A DNA stretch of 64,000 bases from SLRI01 sp964402505 (GTDB lineage Bacteria > Pseudomonadota > Alphaproteobacteria > Geminicoccales > Geminicoccaceae), in the NCBI GenBank assembly GCA_964402505.1, contig CAYOCP010000010.1, forward strand, positions 1 through 64,000, read 5' to 3'. Position numbers and translations under genes: made by a program. Positions 32,441 to 41,054 of this stretch are shown piece by piece (position 1 is the first letter of the stretch; the number at the start of each line of letters is the position of its first letter). The notes under the pieces are model-generated. The model was given only the letters and a program-made list of their open reading frames with translations, was not told where the DNA came from and did not search any database.

Positions 32441-34030
32441 CTAGTTCTTGGTCACGTCGGCCCAGCGGGTCGACCAGGTCGGGTGGCCGACATAGCCCTC
32501 GACCTCCGCGCGCACGACATAGGGATCGACGCGCTGGAAGAAGACGATCAGCGACGGATCGAGCTCGCGGTACAGCTCGTCCATCTCGCGAAATATCCCG
32601 GCCCGCTTCTTCGGATCGGATTCGCGCTTCGATTCGTTGGTGAGCTCGGTCAGCTCGGGCACGTCCCAGGCCGTGCGCCACATGTAGTAGCCGCTGAGCT
32701 TGGCCTCGTCGCTGTTGTCCGGGTTGTAGGCGTAATGGGTCGCCGTGGCGAACGGGTCGGGCAGGCGGCCGCCGGAATTGCCCGTGTAGACCTCGAAGTC
32801 GCGCGCCCGGAACTCCGGCACATGGTTGCCGGGGATCAGCTCGAGCTCGATTCCGGCGAGGCGCGCCGTGGCCTGCAGCGACTCGGCATTGAGCAGATGC
32901 GCGTCGCCGGCCGGATAGAGCTTCTTCTTGAGCCCGTCCGGATAGCCTGCCTCGGCCAGAAGCGCGCGCGCCTTCTCGGGATCGTAGGTGTAGTGATCCT
33001 CGAACGCTTCGGGCGCGCCCGGCATGCCGCGCGGGATGATCGATTGCCACGGAAAGCCGTTGAAGCGCATCGAGGACCGGCTCAGCGCCTCCCAGTCCAG
33101 CACGTGCTGGAAGGCTTCTCGGACCTTGGGCTTCGAGAGGTCCGGATCCTTCTGGTTCAAGGCGATGTAGTAGAAGCCGAAGCCCGGCGTGTGCTGGATC
33201 TCCATGTCCTCGTTCCCGGCCAAGGCCTCGAGGTCGCCCGAGCCGACATACTGGCCGATATCGACATCGCCCGCCTCGAGCTGCAGGCGGAGATTGCCCG
33301 ATTCCGGCACGTGACGCATGATCACCCGGCGCATCGCCGGGGTGCCGCCCCAGTAGTCGTCGCGCCGCTCGGTGACGACGATGTCGTCCGGCCGCCATTC
33401 GACCAGCGTGAACGGACCGCCGCCGGCGGCGTTGGCGCGCAGCCAGTCGCGGGCGAGATCGCCATCCACCTCGTGCTCGAGCGCGGCCTCGCGATCGATG
33501 ATGCCGAGCGACGAGCCGGCGAGGGAATACAGCACGAGATCGATGCTCACCTGCTCGGGCAGCTCGATCACCAGCGTGCGCTCGTCCTCGGCGCGCACGA
33601 GGGCGTCCACGTTGTCGGCCGTGAAGCCCCACTGGGCGAGATCGGTGGCCCCGACCTGGCCGAGCTTGATCACCCGCTGGATCGTCCAGGCCGCGTCCTC
33701 GGCCGTGACCGGGTTGCCGCTCGCGAAGGTGGCATCGTCACGCAGCACGAGCGTGATGCGGGACCCGTCCGGCGCCACCTCCCAGCGCTCGGCCAGCATG
33801 GGCTGGATCGACTGCAGGTTCTCGGGATCGAGCTTCAGCAGGTTGTCGTAGAGGTTCGAGACCAGCTCCGAGACGGTCCGCGCGTTGATCGCCGCCGGAT
33901 CGAGCGACGGAATGGCGCCGACATCGGTGCCGATCACCAGCATGTCGGGCGGTGTAGCCGCCAGCGCAGCAACACTGACCAAAGCCAGCGCCGTCGAGCC
34001 GACGATCCCGTTGCGAATGAACCTGAACAT
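32441..34030 (-). CDS. Dipeptide-type ABC substrate-binding protein, system 2
   Basis: A 529-residue periplasmic solute-binding protein of family 5. The signal peptide is MFRFIRNGIVGSTALALVSV, ending near AALA, and LAERWEVAPDGSRITLVLRD is the usual family segment. ATG 34030 has GGGGGAA at good spacing. It leads the three-gene importer lacking ATPases. Family members bind peptides, opines, nickel or sugars, so the ligand is not determined. Confidence 0.9.
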   Translation of the reverse strand: MFRFIRNGIVGSTALALVSVAALAATPPDMLVIGTDVGAIPSLDPAAINARTVSELVSNLYDNLLKLDPENLQSIQPMLAERWEVAPDGSRITLVLRDDATFASGNPVTAEDAAWTIQRVIKLGQVGATDLAQWGFTADNVDALVRAEDERTLVIELPEQVSIDLVLYSLAGSSLGIIDREAALEHEVDGDLARDWLRANAAGGGPFTLVEWRPDDIVVTERRDDYWGGTPAMRRVIMRHVPESGNLRLQLEAGDVDIGQYVGSGDLEALAGNEDMEIQHTPGFGFYYIALNQKDPDLSKPKVREAFQHVLDWEALSRSSMRFNGFPWQSIIPRGMPGAPEAFEDHYTYDPEKARALLAEAGYPDGLKKKLYPAGDAHLLNAESLQATARLAGIELELIPGNHVPEFRARDFEVYTGNSGGRLPDPFATATHYAYNPDNSDEAKLSGYYMWRTAWDVPELTELTNESKRESDPKKRAGIFREMDELYRELDPSLIVFFQRVDPYVVRAEVEGYVGHPTWSTRWADVTKN

Positions 34031-34068
34031 CGACGTTTCCCCCTGACCGAAAAACTGCAATTATCGCT

Positions 34069-34098
34069 TCGATAGCCGCATCCGCCCCCACGTGCCAA
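34069..34098 (-). promoter_or_regulatory. Possible promoter of importer system 2
   Basis: On the minus strand TTGGCA (34098-34093) is followed after 18 bases by TATCGA (34074-34069), with GATAAT a few bases further. It lies 39 bases upstream of the binding-protein start. The match is moderate. Confidence 0.35.
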
Positions 34099-34910
34099 CA
34101 TTAATCCGCCTCCCGCGGCGCGCCGGCACGCGCCTTGCGCGATTCTCGGGAGCCCAATGTTGTCACCGGTACCTGAACGAGCGGACAGAGGCCTTCGCGG
34201 AGCATCTCAAGTCGACCCTGCCGGCGGCGTTCTCGACCCTGGCCCTCACCTGCAGCGGCAGCGAGGGTAACGACTTGGCACTCCGGCTCGCCAGAACCGC
34301 CACCGGCTGGCACGGCTTCGTCGTCACCGAGGCCGCCCATTGCGGCAACAACTCCACCTTGAGCGAGATTTCGCCTTCCGCCTGCCGACGCCGTGGCCGG
34401 CCCGCCCATGGCCGGACGGTGCCCGCCCCCGATGCTCGGCAGTATGATGGAGACATCGCGGGCCGTTTCGCCGCCGACATCGAGGCGGCGATCGGCGAGC
34501 TGAACCGCGACGGCTTCGGCTTCGCCGGCTTCATCGCCGATTCGATCTTCTCCAGCGATGGCGTGCACGCCGATCCGCCGGGCATCCTCGAGGCCGCGGC
34601 CTCGATCGTCCGCTCCGCCGGCGGCCTCTACATCGCCGATGAGGTGCAGCCCGGCTTCGTGCGCGCCGGACACTCCTTCTGGGGCTTCAAGCGCCATGGC
34701 ATCGAGCCCGATATCGTCGCCATGGGCAAGGGCATGGGCAACGACTTTGCCATGGCCGGCCTCGCCGCGCGACCGGAGCCGATGGCTCCCCGTTTCGCCG
34801 CGTTCGGCTATGCCAGTACCTTCGGCGGCAATCCCGTCGCGGCAGCCATGGGCCTCGCCGTCCTCGACGCCCTTCGCGATCAGGCGCTGCAGGAAGCGCT
34901 GGATGCCTGA
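34092..34910 (+). pseudogene. Remnant of class III aminotransferase/phospholyase
   Basis: An open frame of 272 codons covers only the middle of a class III PLP enzyme. Recognisable parts are CSGSEGNDLALRLAR, AGGLYIADEVQPGFVRAG, the PLP lysine region VAMGKGMGND (normally GKPMGNGHP), and STFGGNPVAAAMGLAVLD. Roughly 90 N-terminal and over 100 C-terminal residues are missing, the latter replaced by a stop after QEALDA. The pattern is closest to the AGXT2L group (phosphoethanolamine or phosphohydroxylysine phospholyases). Two small-molecule kinases survive nearby (44135, 45087), so this may be the decayed partner of a kinase/phospholyase pathway. Confidence 0.7.
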
Positions 34911-34913
34911 GCC

Positions 34914-35684
34914 TCAGCCGCTCCGCAGCCGATGGCGCACCTCGACACCCGCCTCCTCGAAGATCGCGGCGAATGGCGGCGCCACCGGCCGGTTGGTGAC
35001 GACAGTGAGCGGCGTCGCCAGATCGAAGGTGCGGATCGAGGCGTGGCGGCCGAACTTGCCGTCGTCCACGAGGAGCACGGGCCGCCGGGTCTGGCCGATC
35101 ACCGCCCGCCGCAGCTCCGACTCCTCCTCGGCATAGTCCATCCAGCCGTAATCGGCATCGCAGGCGGCGATGCCCATGAAGGCGATGTCGAAGACGAAGC
35201 GGCCGACGAAGCTCACTGTGTCACCGCCGATCAGCGCATTGTCGTTGGCCCGCACCCGGCCCGGCGTGACCTTGATCCGCAACCCCGATGCCGTGGCGAG
35301 AAGGCGCGCGATATCCAGCGAGTTGGTGGTCAGGGCGAGGTCGCGCGCGTCGGCGAGCGTCCGGGCGAAGGCGAGCGCCGTCGAACCCGTGTCGAGAAAG
35401 ATCGACATGCCGTCCTTGACCATGGCGCGCGCCACCGCCGCCAGATGCGCCTTCTCGCGCGGCCGGATGCGCGAGCGCACGAGGATGGGCTGCTCCTCGT
35501 CCGGCCGAAACAGCACGGCACCGCCATGCACCCGCCGCAGCCGCCCCGCCGCGTCGAGGCCGGCGAGGTCGCGGCGTATGGTCTCGGCGCTGACGTCGAG
35601 CGCTTCCGCCAGCGCTGCGACCCCCACCCGGCCGTCACGCCCGAGAGCCGCCAAGATGGTCGCGTGGCGCGCCGCCTCGGACAT
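34914..35684 (-). CDS. DeoR/GlpR-family transcriptional regulator
   Basis: A 256-residue repressor with an N-terminal helix-turn-helix (VAALAEALDVSAETIRRDLA, then LRRVHGGAV) and a DeoR sensor domain (MSIFLDTGSTALAFARTLAD; LVDDGKFGRHA). Ligands are usually phosphorylated sugars or related metabolites. It is the last gene of the six-gene minus-strand operon of dipeptide-type importer and GMC oxidoreductase, eight bases after the oxidoreductase, and probably controls that operon. Confidence 0.9.
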   Translation of the reverse strand: MSEAARHATILAALGRDGRVGVAALAEALDVSAETIRRDLAGLDAAGRLRRVHGGAVLFRPDEEQPILVRSRIRPREKAHLAAVARAMVKDGMSIFLDTGSTALAFARTLADARDLALTTNSLDIARLLATASGLRIKVTPGRVRANDNALIGGDTVSFVGRFVFDIAFMGIAACDADYGWMDYAEEESELRRAVIGQTRRPVLLVDDGKFGRHASIRTFDLATPLTVVTNRPVAPPFAAIFEEAGVEVRHRLRSG

Positions 35685-35691
35685 CGGCCCG

Positions 35692-37311
35692 TCAGCCGCG
35701 CCCGGCCCGCTCGCCCCGCAACCGCTCGGCCATCAATTCGCCGATCATCATGGTGGTGAATGCCGTATTGGCCTTGCAATCGGCCGGCATGATCGAGGCA
35801 TCGATCACCCGAAGCGCCTGGAGACCCCGCACCCGGCAGCGCGGATCCAGGACCGAGCGGCCGTCATCGTAGTCGAAAGCACCCATCCGGCAGCTTCCGG
35901 CCCCGTGCTGCGCGTCCGAGCAGTCGCCGAGGATCCAGTCGTCGATCGCCTCGTCCGGCGCCTCCCGAAGGTCGGCTATGGGCCTGCCGGTATTGCCGAG
36001 GCTGACCGAGCGGCATCTTCTCGTGACCGCCGCGTGGCTGCCGATCGCCATCAGCCGCCTCGCCCCGTCGCGTAGCCGGACGAGATCGCGCTCGTCGTCC
36101 AGCATGTTCAGATCGACCACCGGCTGCGCTCGCGCATCCGCCGAGGCGAGCCGGACCCGGCCCCTCGAATGCGCCTCGAAGAGCGCGCAGTGGATGCCGG
36201 CCTCGCCGAACTGCGCCATGTCCTGGGCGACGCCGACACCGCCATGGTTCATGGCGAAGAAGATCATGTCGGCGAGCGAGCCGCCGGGCAGATTGGAGCT
36301 GTACTTGACACAGCAGTTCGTGTGACGGGCGTCCACGCTCCTTGGCTTCAGCTCGTCCAGAAGCTTGAGCTCGAGCCGGACGAAGGGGTGATCGAAGAGA
36401 CCCGACCCCACCGGCAGGTCCTGAACCACCGCGATGCCGTGCTCCGCCAGGTGCGCCGCCGGGCCGATGCCCGAGCGCATGAGGATGGGCGGGCTGTGAA
36501 TGGCGCCCGCCGCCAGCAGCACCTCGCCCCCCTTGGCCAAAAGGAGCTCGACCGACCCTTCGGCCCCGATCGCGGTGATGCCGACGGCCCTCCGCCCGTC
36601 GAGAAGCACCCTGTCGGCGAGCATGCCGCCCCTGATCGCGAGGTTCGGCCGGCCGCGCGCCGGCTCGAGATAGCCGTCATTGGTCGAGACTCGGCGTCCA
36701 TCCTGGCTGTTGATGGCGTAGGTCGTCACGCCAAGGGCGGTCGGCGCGTTGAGGTCGGGGGTCCAGGGATAGCCCAGATCCAGCGCCGCGTCGCGCAAGG
36801 CCAGGTCGACCGGCCCCCACTCATCTGGCGGCGCGCGAAAGACCGGAATCGGCCCGCTCGACCCGTGATGCACCTCACCGCCGAAATCCAGATCGCACTC
36901 GAGCCGGTTGAAGCCCGGCAGCACGTCGGCCGCCGACCAGCCCTCGGCGCCGTGCTCGGCCCAGTTGTCGAAGGCGTCGAGAACGCCCCTGATCGCGATC
37001 TGCCCGTTGATCGCGGTGCTGCCGCCGAGCCCGCGCCCGCGCCAGTAGAGACGCGGCTCCTGCCGCTTCGTGCGCCGCGCCATGAGATCCGGCCACATAT
37101 AGGTCGCCTGGAAGGCCTCGGGCAGAATGATGTTGAAGGGATTGGGGCTCGCCATCTCCGGCGGCTGCTCCCGGGCGCGGTAGTCGGGCCCGGCCTCGAG
37201 CAGCAGCACCCGGCAGGCGGGATCCTCGCTCAGCCGGGCCGCCAGCACGGCACCGGCACCACCGGCTCCGACGATAATGAAATCCCACGTTCCCGCATCC
37301 TCGCTCGCCAT
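35692..37311 (-). CDS. GMC-family FAD oxidoreductase
   Basis: A 539-residue flavoenzyme of the glucose-methanol-choline family. The dinucleotide-binding motif is FIIVGAGGAGAVLAARLSED at the N-terminus; WRGRGLGGSTAINGQIAIRG is the GMC signature; QHGAGSCRMG and the end NTAFTTMMIGELMAERL contain the active-site His and Asn regions. It oxidises an alcohol. It is encoded within the importer operon, 13 bases after the ATPase gene, so it probably acts on the imported compound. The substrate is unknown. Confidence 0.9.
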   Translation of the reverse strand: MASEDAGTWDFIIVGAGGAGAVLAARLSEDPACRVLLLEAGPDYRAREQPPEMASPNPFNIILPEAFQATYMWPDLMARRTKRQEPRLYWRGRGLGGSTAINGQIAIRGVLDAFDNWAEHGAEGWSAADVLPGFNRLECDLDFGGEVHHGSSGPIPVFRAPPDEWGPVDLALRDAALDLGYPWTPDLNAPTALGVTTYAINSQDGRRVSTNDGYLEPARGRPNLAIRGGMLADRVLLDGRRAVGITAIGAEGSVELLLAKGGEVLLAAGAIHSPPILMRSGIGPAAHLAEHGIAVVQDLPVGSGLFDHPFVRLELKLLDELKPRSVDARHTNCCVKYSSNLPGGSLADMIFFAMNHGGVGVAQDMAQFGEAGIHCALFEAHSRGRVRLASADARAQPVVDLNMLDDERDLVRLRDGARRLMAIGSHAAVTRRCRSVSLGNTGRPIADLREAPDEAIDDWILGDCSDAQHGAGSCRMGAFDYDDGRSVLDPRCRVRGLQALRVIDASIMPADCKANTAFTTMMIGELMAERLRGERAGRG

Positions 37312-37324
37312 CCGGCGCCTCCGC

Positions 37325-39142
37325 TCACGCTGCCCGGTCGGCGGGCATCTCGTTCAGCCAACAGGCCGAGAAACGGCCGCCGCCGAGATGGACGAGAGGC
37401 GGCTCCTCCACCCGGCAACGGGGCATCGCATGCGGGCAGCGGGCGGCGAAGCTGCATCCCGGCGGCAGGTCGATGGGACTCGGCGGCTCGCCCTCCAGGA
37501 GACAATCGGCCGTCTTGAACGGCTTCTCCTCGAGCGTCGGCACCGCCGAGAGGAGTGCCCTCGTGTAGGGATGTGTCGGCGCGAAGAACACGCTGCCAGT
37601 GCCGGCGAGCTCGACCACCTTGCCCAGATACATGACGGCGATGCGGGTGCACACCCGACGCACCATGGCAAGGTCGTGGCTGATGAAGAGATAGGTGAAG
37701 CCGTGCCGCGCCTGCAGCCGCTCGAAAAGATCGAGCAGCCGTGCCTGCTCCATGGGATCGAGCGCCGAGAGCGTCTCGTCGAGGATCAGGAGATCCGGCG
37801 CCAGCACCAAAGCGCGGGCGATGTTCACCCTCTGCCGCTGGCCGGCGCTCATGCCGATCGGCAACCGCTCGCGATCCTCGTCCTTGAGCCCGACCTCCGC
37901 CATGACCGCCCGGACCTGCTCGGCGATCGCCCGGCGGCCGAGCCCGCCATGGATCTGCAGCGACATGCCGATGGAGCGGCCGATCGGCAAGTTGGGCGGC
38001 AGGCAGTTGAACGGATCCTGCAGCAGAAGCTGGAAGCCTTTGCGCATGGCGAGGAGCTGCTGCCTCGACATGGCGGCGATGTCCTGGCCCTTGAAGCGGA
38101 TGCGGCCCTGATCCGGCTGCTCGACCCAGCTCAAAAGACGCGAGAGCGTGGACTTGCCGCAGCCCGATTCGCCGACGAGGCCGAGATTCTCGCCGCCGTG
38201 CACGGCGAAGCTGACCCCGCGCACCGCCTTGACCGCCTGGGTGCCGAAAAAGCGCGTGCGGTCCGGCACCACATAGGTCTTGGTGACATTCTCCACCTCG
38301 AGAATGGTCTCGGGCGCGGCCTGGTCGGGGGCGGGTTCGGGCGGCATTCCCCAGATCACCGGATTGCGGGCGATCAGATCCTGGCTGTAGGGGTGCGTCG
38401 GCGCCTCCAGCAGCCGCTCCGGCGTGCTCCGCTCGACGATCGCACCCCGGCTCAGCACCACCAGCTCGTCGGCGATGTCGCAAACCACCGGCAGCGAGGT
38501 CGAGATGAAGACGATGGCGGCATCGAGATCGGAGCGCAGCTCGTGCAGCAGCCGCATGATCTGCGCCGCCACCGTCACGTCGAGCGGCTGGGTGATGTTG
38601 TCGCAAACGAGAAAAGCCGGGTCGGAAGCCAAGGCGTCGACGATCATCGCCCGCTGCAGCATGCCGCCCGAGTACTGGTGCGGGAATTCGTCGAACAGAC
38701 GCGCCGCCGAGGGGATGTGCACCCGGTCCAGCAGGCCGAGCACCCGCTTCCTCGCCGCCTCGGCGTCGATATCGGCGCGCACCGCCCGCACCTTCTCGAC
38801 GATCTGCCGGCCGACCGGCAGGGTCGGATCGAAGCTGCTGCCCGGGTCGGCACCGATATAGCCGACGGCGCTGCCACGCAGGACACGCCGCGCCTCGGGC
38901 GGCATGGCGAGCAGGTCCTCGCCCTGGAACCGGATGGTGCCCCTCGTTGCCCGCAGCGGCTCGGCGATCCAGCCGACGAGCGCCTTGGCGAGGACCGTCT
39001 TGCCGGAGCCGCTCTCGCCGACGATGCCGAGGACCCGCCGCCCCTCCAGCGTCAGCGAGACGTCGCGCAGAACCGGCAGCCGGCCACCGTCGCGCACCAG
39101 ATCGATGCAGAGACCGTCGACGGCGAGAAGGGGCTCGGTCAT
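37325..39142 (-). CDS. Fused dipeptide-type ABC ATPase, first half degenerate
   Basis: A 605-residue fusion of DppD- and DppF-like ATPases. The first domain keeps Walker A (GESGSGKT, 42-49) and the signature (YSGGMLQR). It has Ala98 for the Q-loop Gln, Asn182 for the catalytic Walker B Glu (LVCDNITQPLD), and Thr215 for the switch His (FISTSL). The second domain has all of these: GESGCGKST, LLLQDP, LLILDETLSALD and FISHDLAMV, and ends with the oligopeptide ATPase C-terminal motif. One composite ATP site is therefore probably inactive. It is the only ATPase near either dipeptide-type importer and may serve both. Confidence 0.92.
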   Translation of the reverse strand: MTEPLLAVDGLCIDLVRDGGRLPVLRDVSLTLEGRRVLGIVGESGSGKTVLAKALVGWIAEPLRATRGTIRFQGEDLLAMPPEARRVLRGSAVGYIGADPGSSFDPTLPVGRQIVEKVRAVRADIDAEAARKRVLGLLDRVHIPSAARLFDEFPHQYSGGMLQRAMIVDALASDPAFLVCDNITQPLDVTVAAQIMRLLHELRSDLDAAIVFISTSLPVVCDIADELVVLSRGAIVERSTPERLLEAPTHPYSQDLIARNPVIWGMPPEPAPDQAAPETILEVENVTKTYVVPDRTRFFGTQAVKAVRGVSFAVHGGENLGLVGESGCGKSTLSRLLSWVEQPDQGRIRFKGQDIAAMSRQQLLAMRKGFQLLLQDPFNCLPPNLPIGRSIGMSLQIHGGLGRRAIAEQVRAVMAEVGLKDEDRERLPIGMSAGQRQRVNIARALVLAPDLLILDETLSALDPMEQARLLDLFERLQARHGFTYLFISHDLAMVRRVCTRIAVMYLGKVVELAGTGSVFFAPTHPYTRALLSAVPTLEEKPFKTADCLLEGEPPSPIDLPPGCSFAARCPHAMPRCRVEEPPLVHLGGGRFSACWLNEMPADRAA

Positions 39143-39144
39143 CC

Positions 39145-40059
39145 TCAGATGGTCCCGCGCAGGAGTCGGTCGCGGGCGCGCTCGAGCGCCGCACCCATGA
39201 GATTGACGCTCAAGAGCGTGAGAAAAAGGAAGCCGCCCGGCATGGTGGCGATCCACCATGCATTGATCAGGTACTTGCGCCCGTCGGCGATGATCGTGCC
39301 GAAGGTGGGGGTCGGCGGCTGGATGCCGATGCCGATGAAGCCGAGGATCGCCTCGAAGATCATCATTCGGGCGATGTCGAGCACCGCGACGAAGGCGATC
39401 GGCGGCAGGATGTTGGGGGCGATCAGGAGCCACATGATGCGGCTGTCGGAGGCGCCCAGGATTTGCGCGCCCCGGACATACTCGCGCCGCCGCTCGGCCA
39501 GCGTCACGCTGCGCGTCACCCGGGCGTAGACCGGCCAGCCGGCGAGCGCCAAAACGAGGATGACCGATAGCGGCGTCGGCCGCGACACGGTGAGGATGAT
39601 GATGGCGAGGATGATCAGCGGAATGGAAAGCTGCGCGTCCGTCAACCGCATGAGGATCGTATCGATCCAGCCACCGCGATAGCCGGCGACGAGGCCGACC
39701 GTGGCACCGAAGGCGAACATCAAGAGGACCACGGCGACGCTGATCATGAGCGCGTTCTGCAGCCCCACCAGGGAGCGGACGAAGAGGTCGCGACCGAGCT
39801 GGTCGGTGCCGAGCGGGTGCGCCCAGCTCCCGCCCTCGAGCAGCACCGGCGGCAGGAAGCGTTCGCGCACCGAGAGCTTGGTCGGGTCGATCTGCGAGAG
39901 CAACGGGTAGAGGAAGGCGATGGCGACCAGCAGGAGGAAGAGCGCCAGACCGATCTTGAGCTCGGTCTGCGACCAGGTGGCGAGCAGCATCCGCCGGCCG
40001 GGGCTGGCCGCGGCGGCGGCATCCGCAACCTCCACCGGTCGCTCGACGGTGGCCGCCAT
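39145..40059 (-). CDS. Dipeptide-type ABC permease (DppC-like), system 1
   Basis: A 304-residue permease with an N-terminal helix, HPLGTDQLGRDLFVRSLVGL and an EAA loop (VRGAQILGASDSRIMWLLIA). It shares one base with the DppB-like gene and ends two bases before the ATPase. With the latter and the binding protein at 41055 it forms a complete importer. Confidence 0.92.
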   Translation of the reverse strand: MAATVERPVEVADAAAAASPGRRMLLATWSQTELKIGLALFLLLVAIAFLYPLLSQIDPTKLSVRERFLPPVLLEGGSWAHPLGTDQLGRDLFVRSLVGLQNALMISVAVVLLMFAFGATVGLVAGYRGGWIDTILMRLTDAQLSIPLIILAIIILTVSRPTPLSVILVLALAGWPVYARVTRSVTLAERRREYVRGAQILGASDSRIMWLLIAPNILPPIAFVAVLDIARMMIFEAILGFIGIGIQPPTPTFGTIIADGRKYLINAWWIATMPGGFLFLTLLSVNLMGAALERARDRLLRGTI

Positions 40060-41036
40060 CAGTAGGCGATCCTGGGATCGATCCGCGCCGATACGAAGTC
40101 GACGAGGATGTTGATGACGACGAAGATCGTGGTGGAGATGATGGCGATCCCCTGGATCACGGGGAAGTCGCGCTGCAGCACCGCCTGCACGGTCAAAAGG
40201 CCGAAGCCCGGATAATCGAAGATGTACTCGACGATCAGCACGCCGCCGAGCAGGGCGCCGATCTGCACGCCGAAGAGATTGAGAACGGGAACGGCGGCGT
40301 TGCGCAGCACGTGATGGCCGAAGATGCGTTTCGACGACAGACCCCGCACCTGGGCCAGCTCGACGAAGGGATGGCGCATGGTGTCGGCGATCGAGACGGA
40401 GAGGGCACGAATGAACAAGGGCGACATCTCGATGGCGATTACGAAGGCCGGAAGGATGGCATAGGCGATGCCCTTGTAGCCGATCGACGGAATCCAGCCG
40501 AGCTCGGCCGTCACCACCAGCGCCAGGACGATGGCGAGCCAGAAGTTCGGCAGGGAGACGAAGATGGAGGACGCGTAGAGCGCGAGCTTGTCCGGCCAGC
40601 GACCCGCCATGAGCCCACCGGCAATGCCGAGCGGCAGGGCGATGAGGGCCGTGAAGACGAGAGCGAGGCCGGCCAGCCGCAGCGTCAGCGGCAGGGTCTC
40701 ACCCAGAAGATCGAGCACCCGCGCCCGCTCGCCCCGCGCCTCGTCACGCCCGCCACCGAGCGACCCGCCGCTCTTGGCCTTGATGAACGAGGTGCCGAAA
40801 TCGCCCTTCGCCATCTGCCCGAGATAGCGCAGGTACTGGACCGGGATGGGGTCGCGCAGACCCATCTCGCGCGCGGTCTGCTCGACCACCTGGTCGGTCG
40901 CCATGGGGCCGAGAATGATCCGCGCCGGATCGCCCGGCACCACCCGCAGGAGCGCGAAGATCGTGAAGGAGACGAGCAGCACGATCAGCACGCCCTGCGC
41001 CAGGCGCCGGGCGAAGAACGTCAGCGCGAAGCCCAC
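40059..41036 (-). CDS. Dipeptide-type ABC permease (DppB-like), system 1
   Basis: A 325-residue permease starting FALTFFARRLAQGVLIVLLV, with VVPGDPARIILG and an EAA-like loop (LAQVRGLSSKRIFGHHVLRN). A loop around residues 83-100 (KAKSGGSLGGGRDEARGERA) is glycine-rich and longer than usual. It lies 18 bases after the binding-protein gene. Confidence 0.92.
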   Translation of the reverse strand: MGFALTFFARRLAQGVLIVLLVSFTIFALLRVVPGDPARIILGPMATDQVVEQTAREMGLRDPIPVQYLRYLGQMAKGDFGTSFIKAKSGGSLGGGRDEARGERARVLDLLGETLPLTLRLAGLALVFTALIALPLGIAGGLMAGRWPDKLALYASSIFVSLPNFWLAIVLALVVTAELGWIPSIGYKGIAYAILPAFVIAIEMSPLFIRALSVSIADTMRHPFVELAQVRGLSSKRIFGHHVLRNAAVPVLNLFGVQIGALLGGVLIVEYIFDYPGFGLLTVQAVLQRDFPVIQGIAIISTTIFVVINILVDFVSARIDPRIAY

Positions 41037-41054
41037 GAGCTCCGGGCCTCCCGA

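Noticed and set aside
31362..33632. Upstream part of a long minus-strand frame running from 33632 into the DppC-like gene
   Set aside because: Only the part below 31370 encodes the permease; the rest is out of frame across the DppB-like and binding-protein genes and has no homology pattern.
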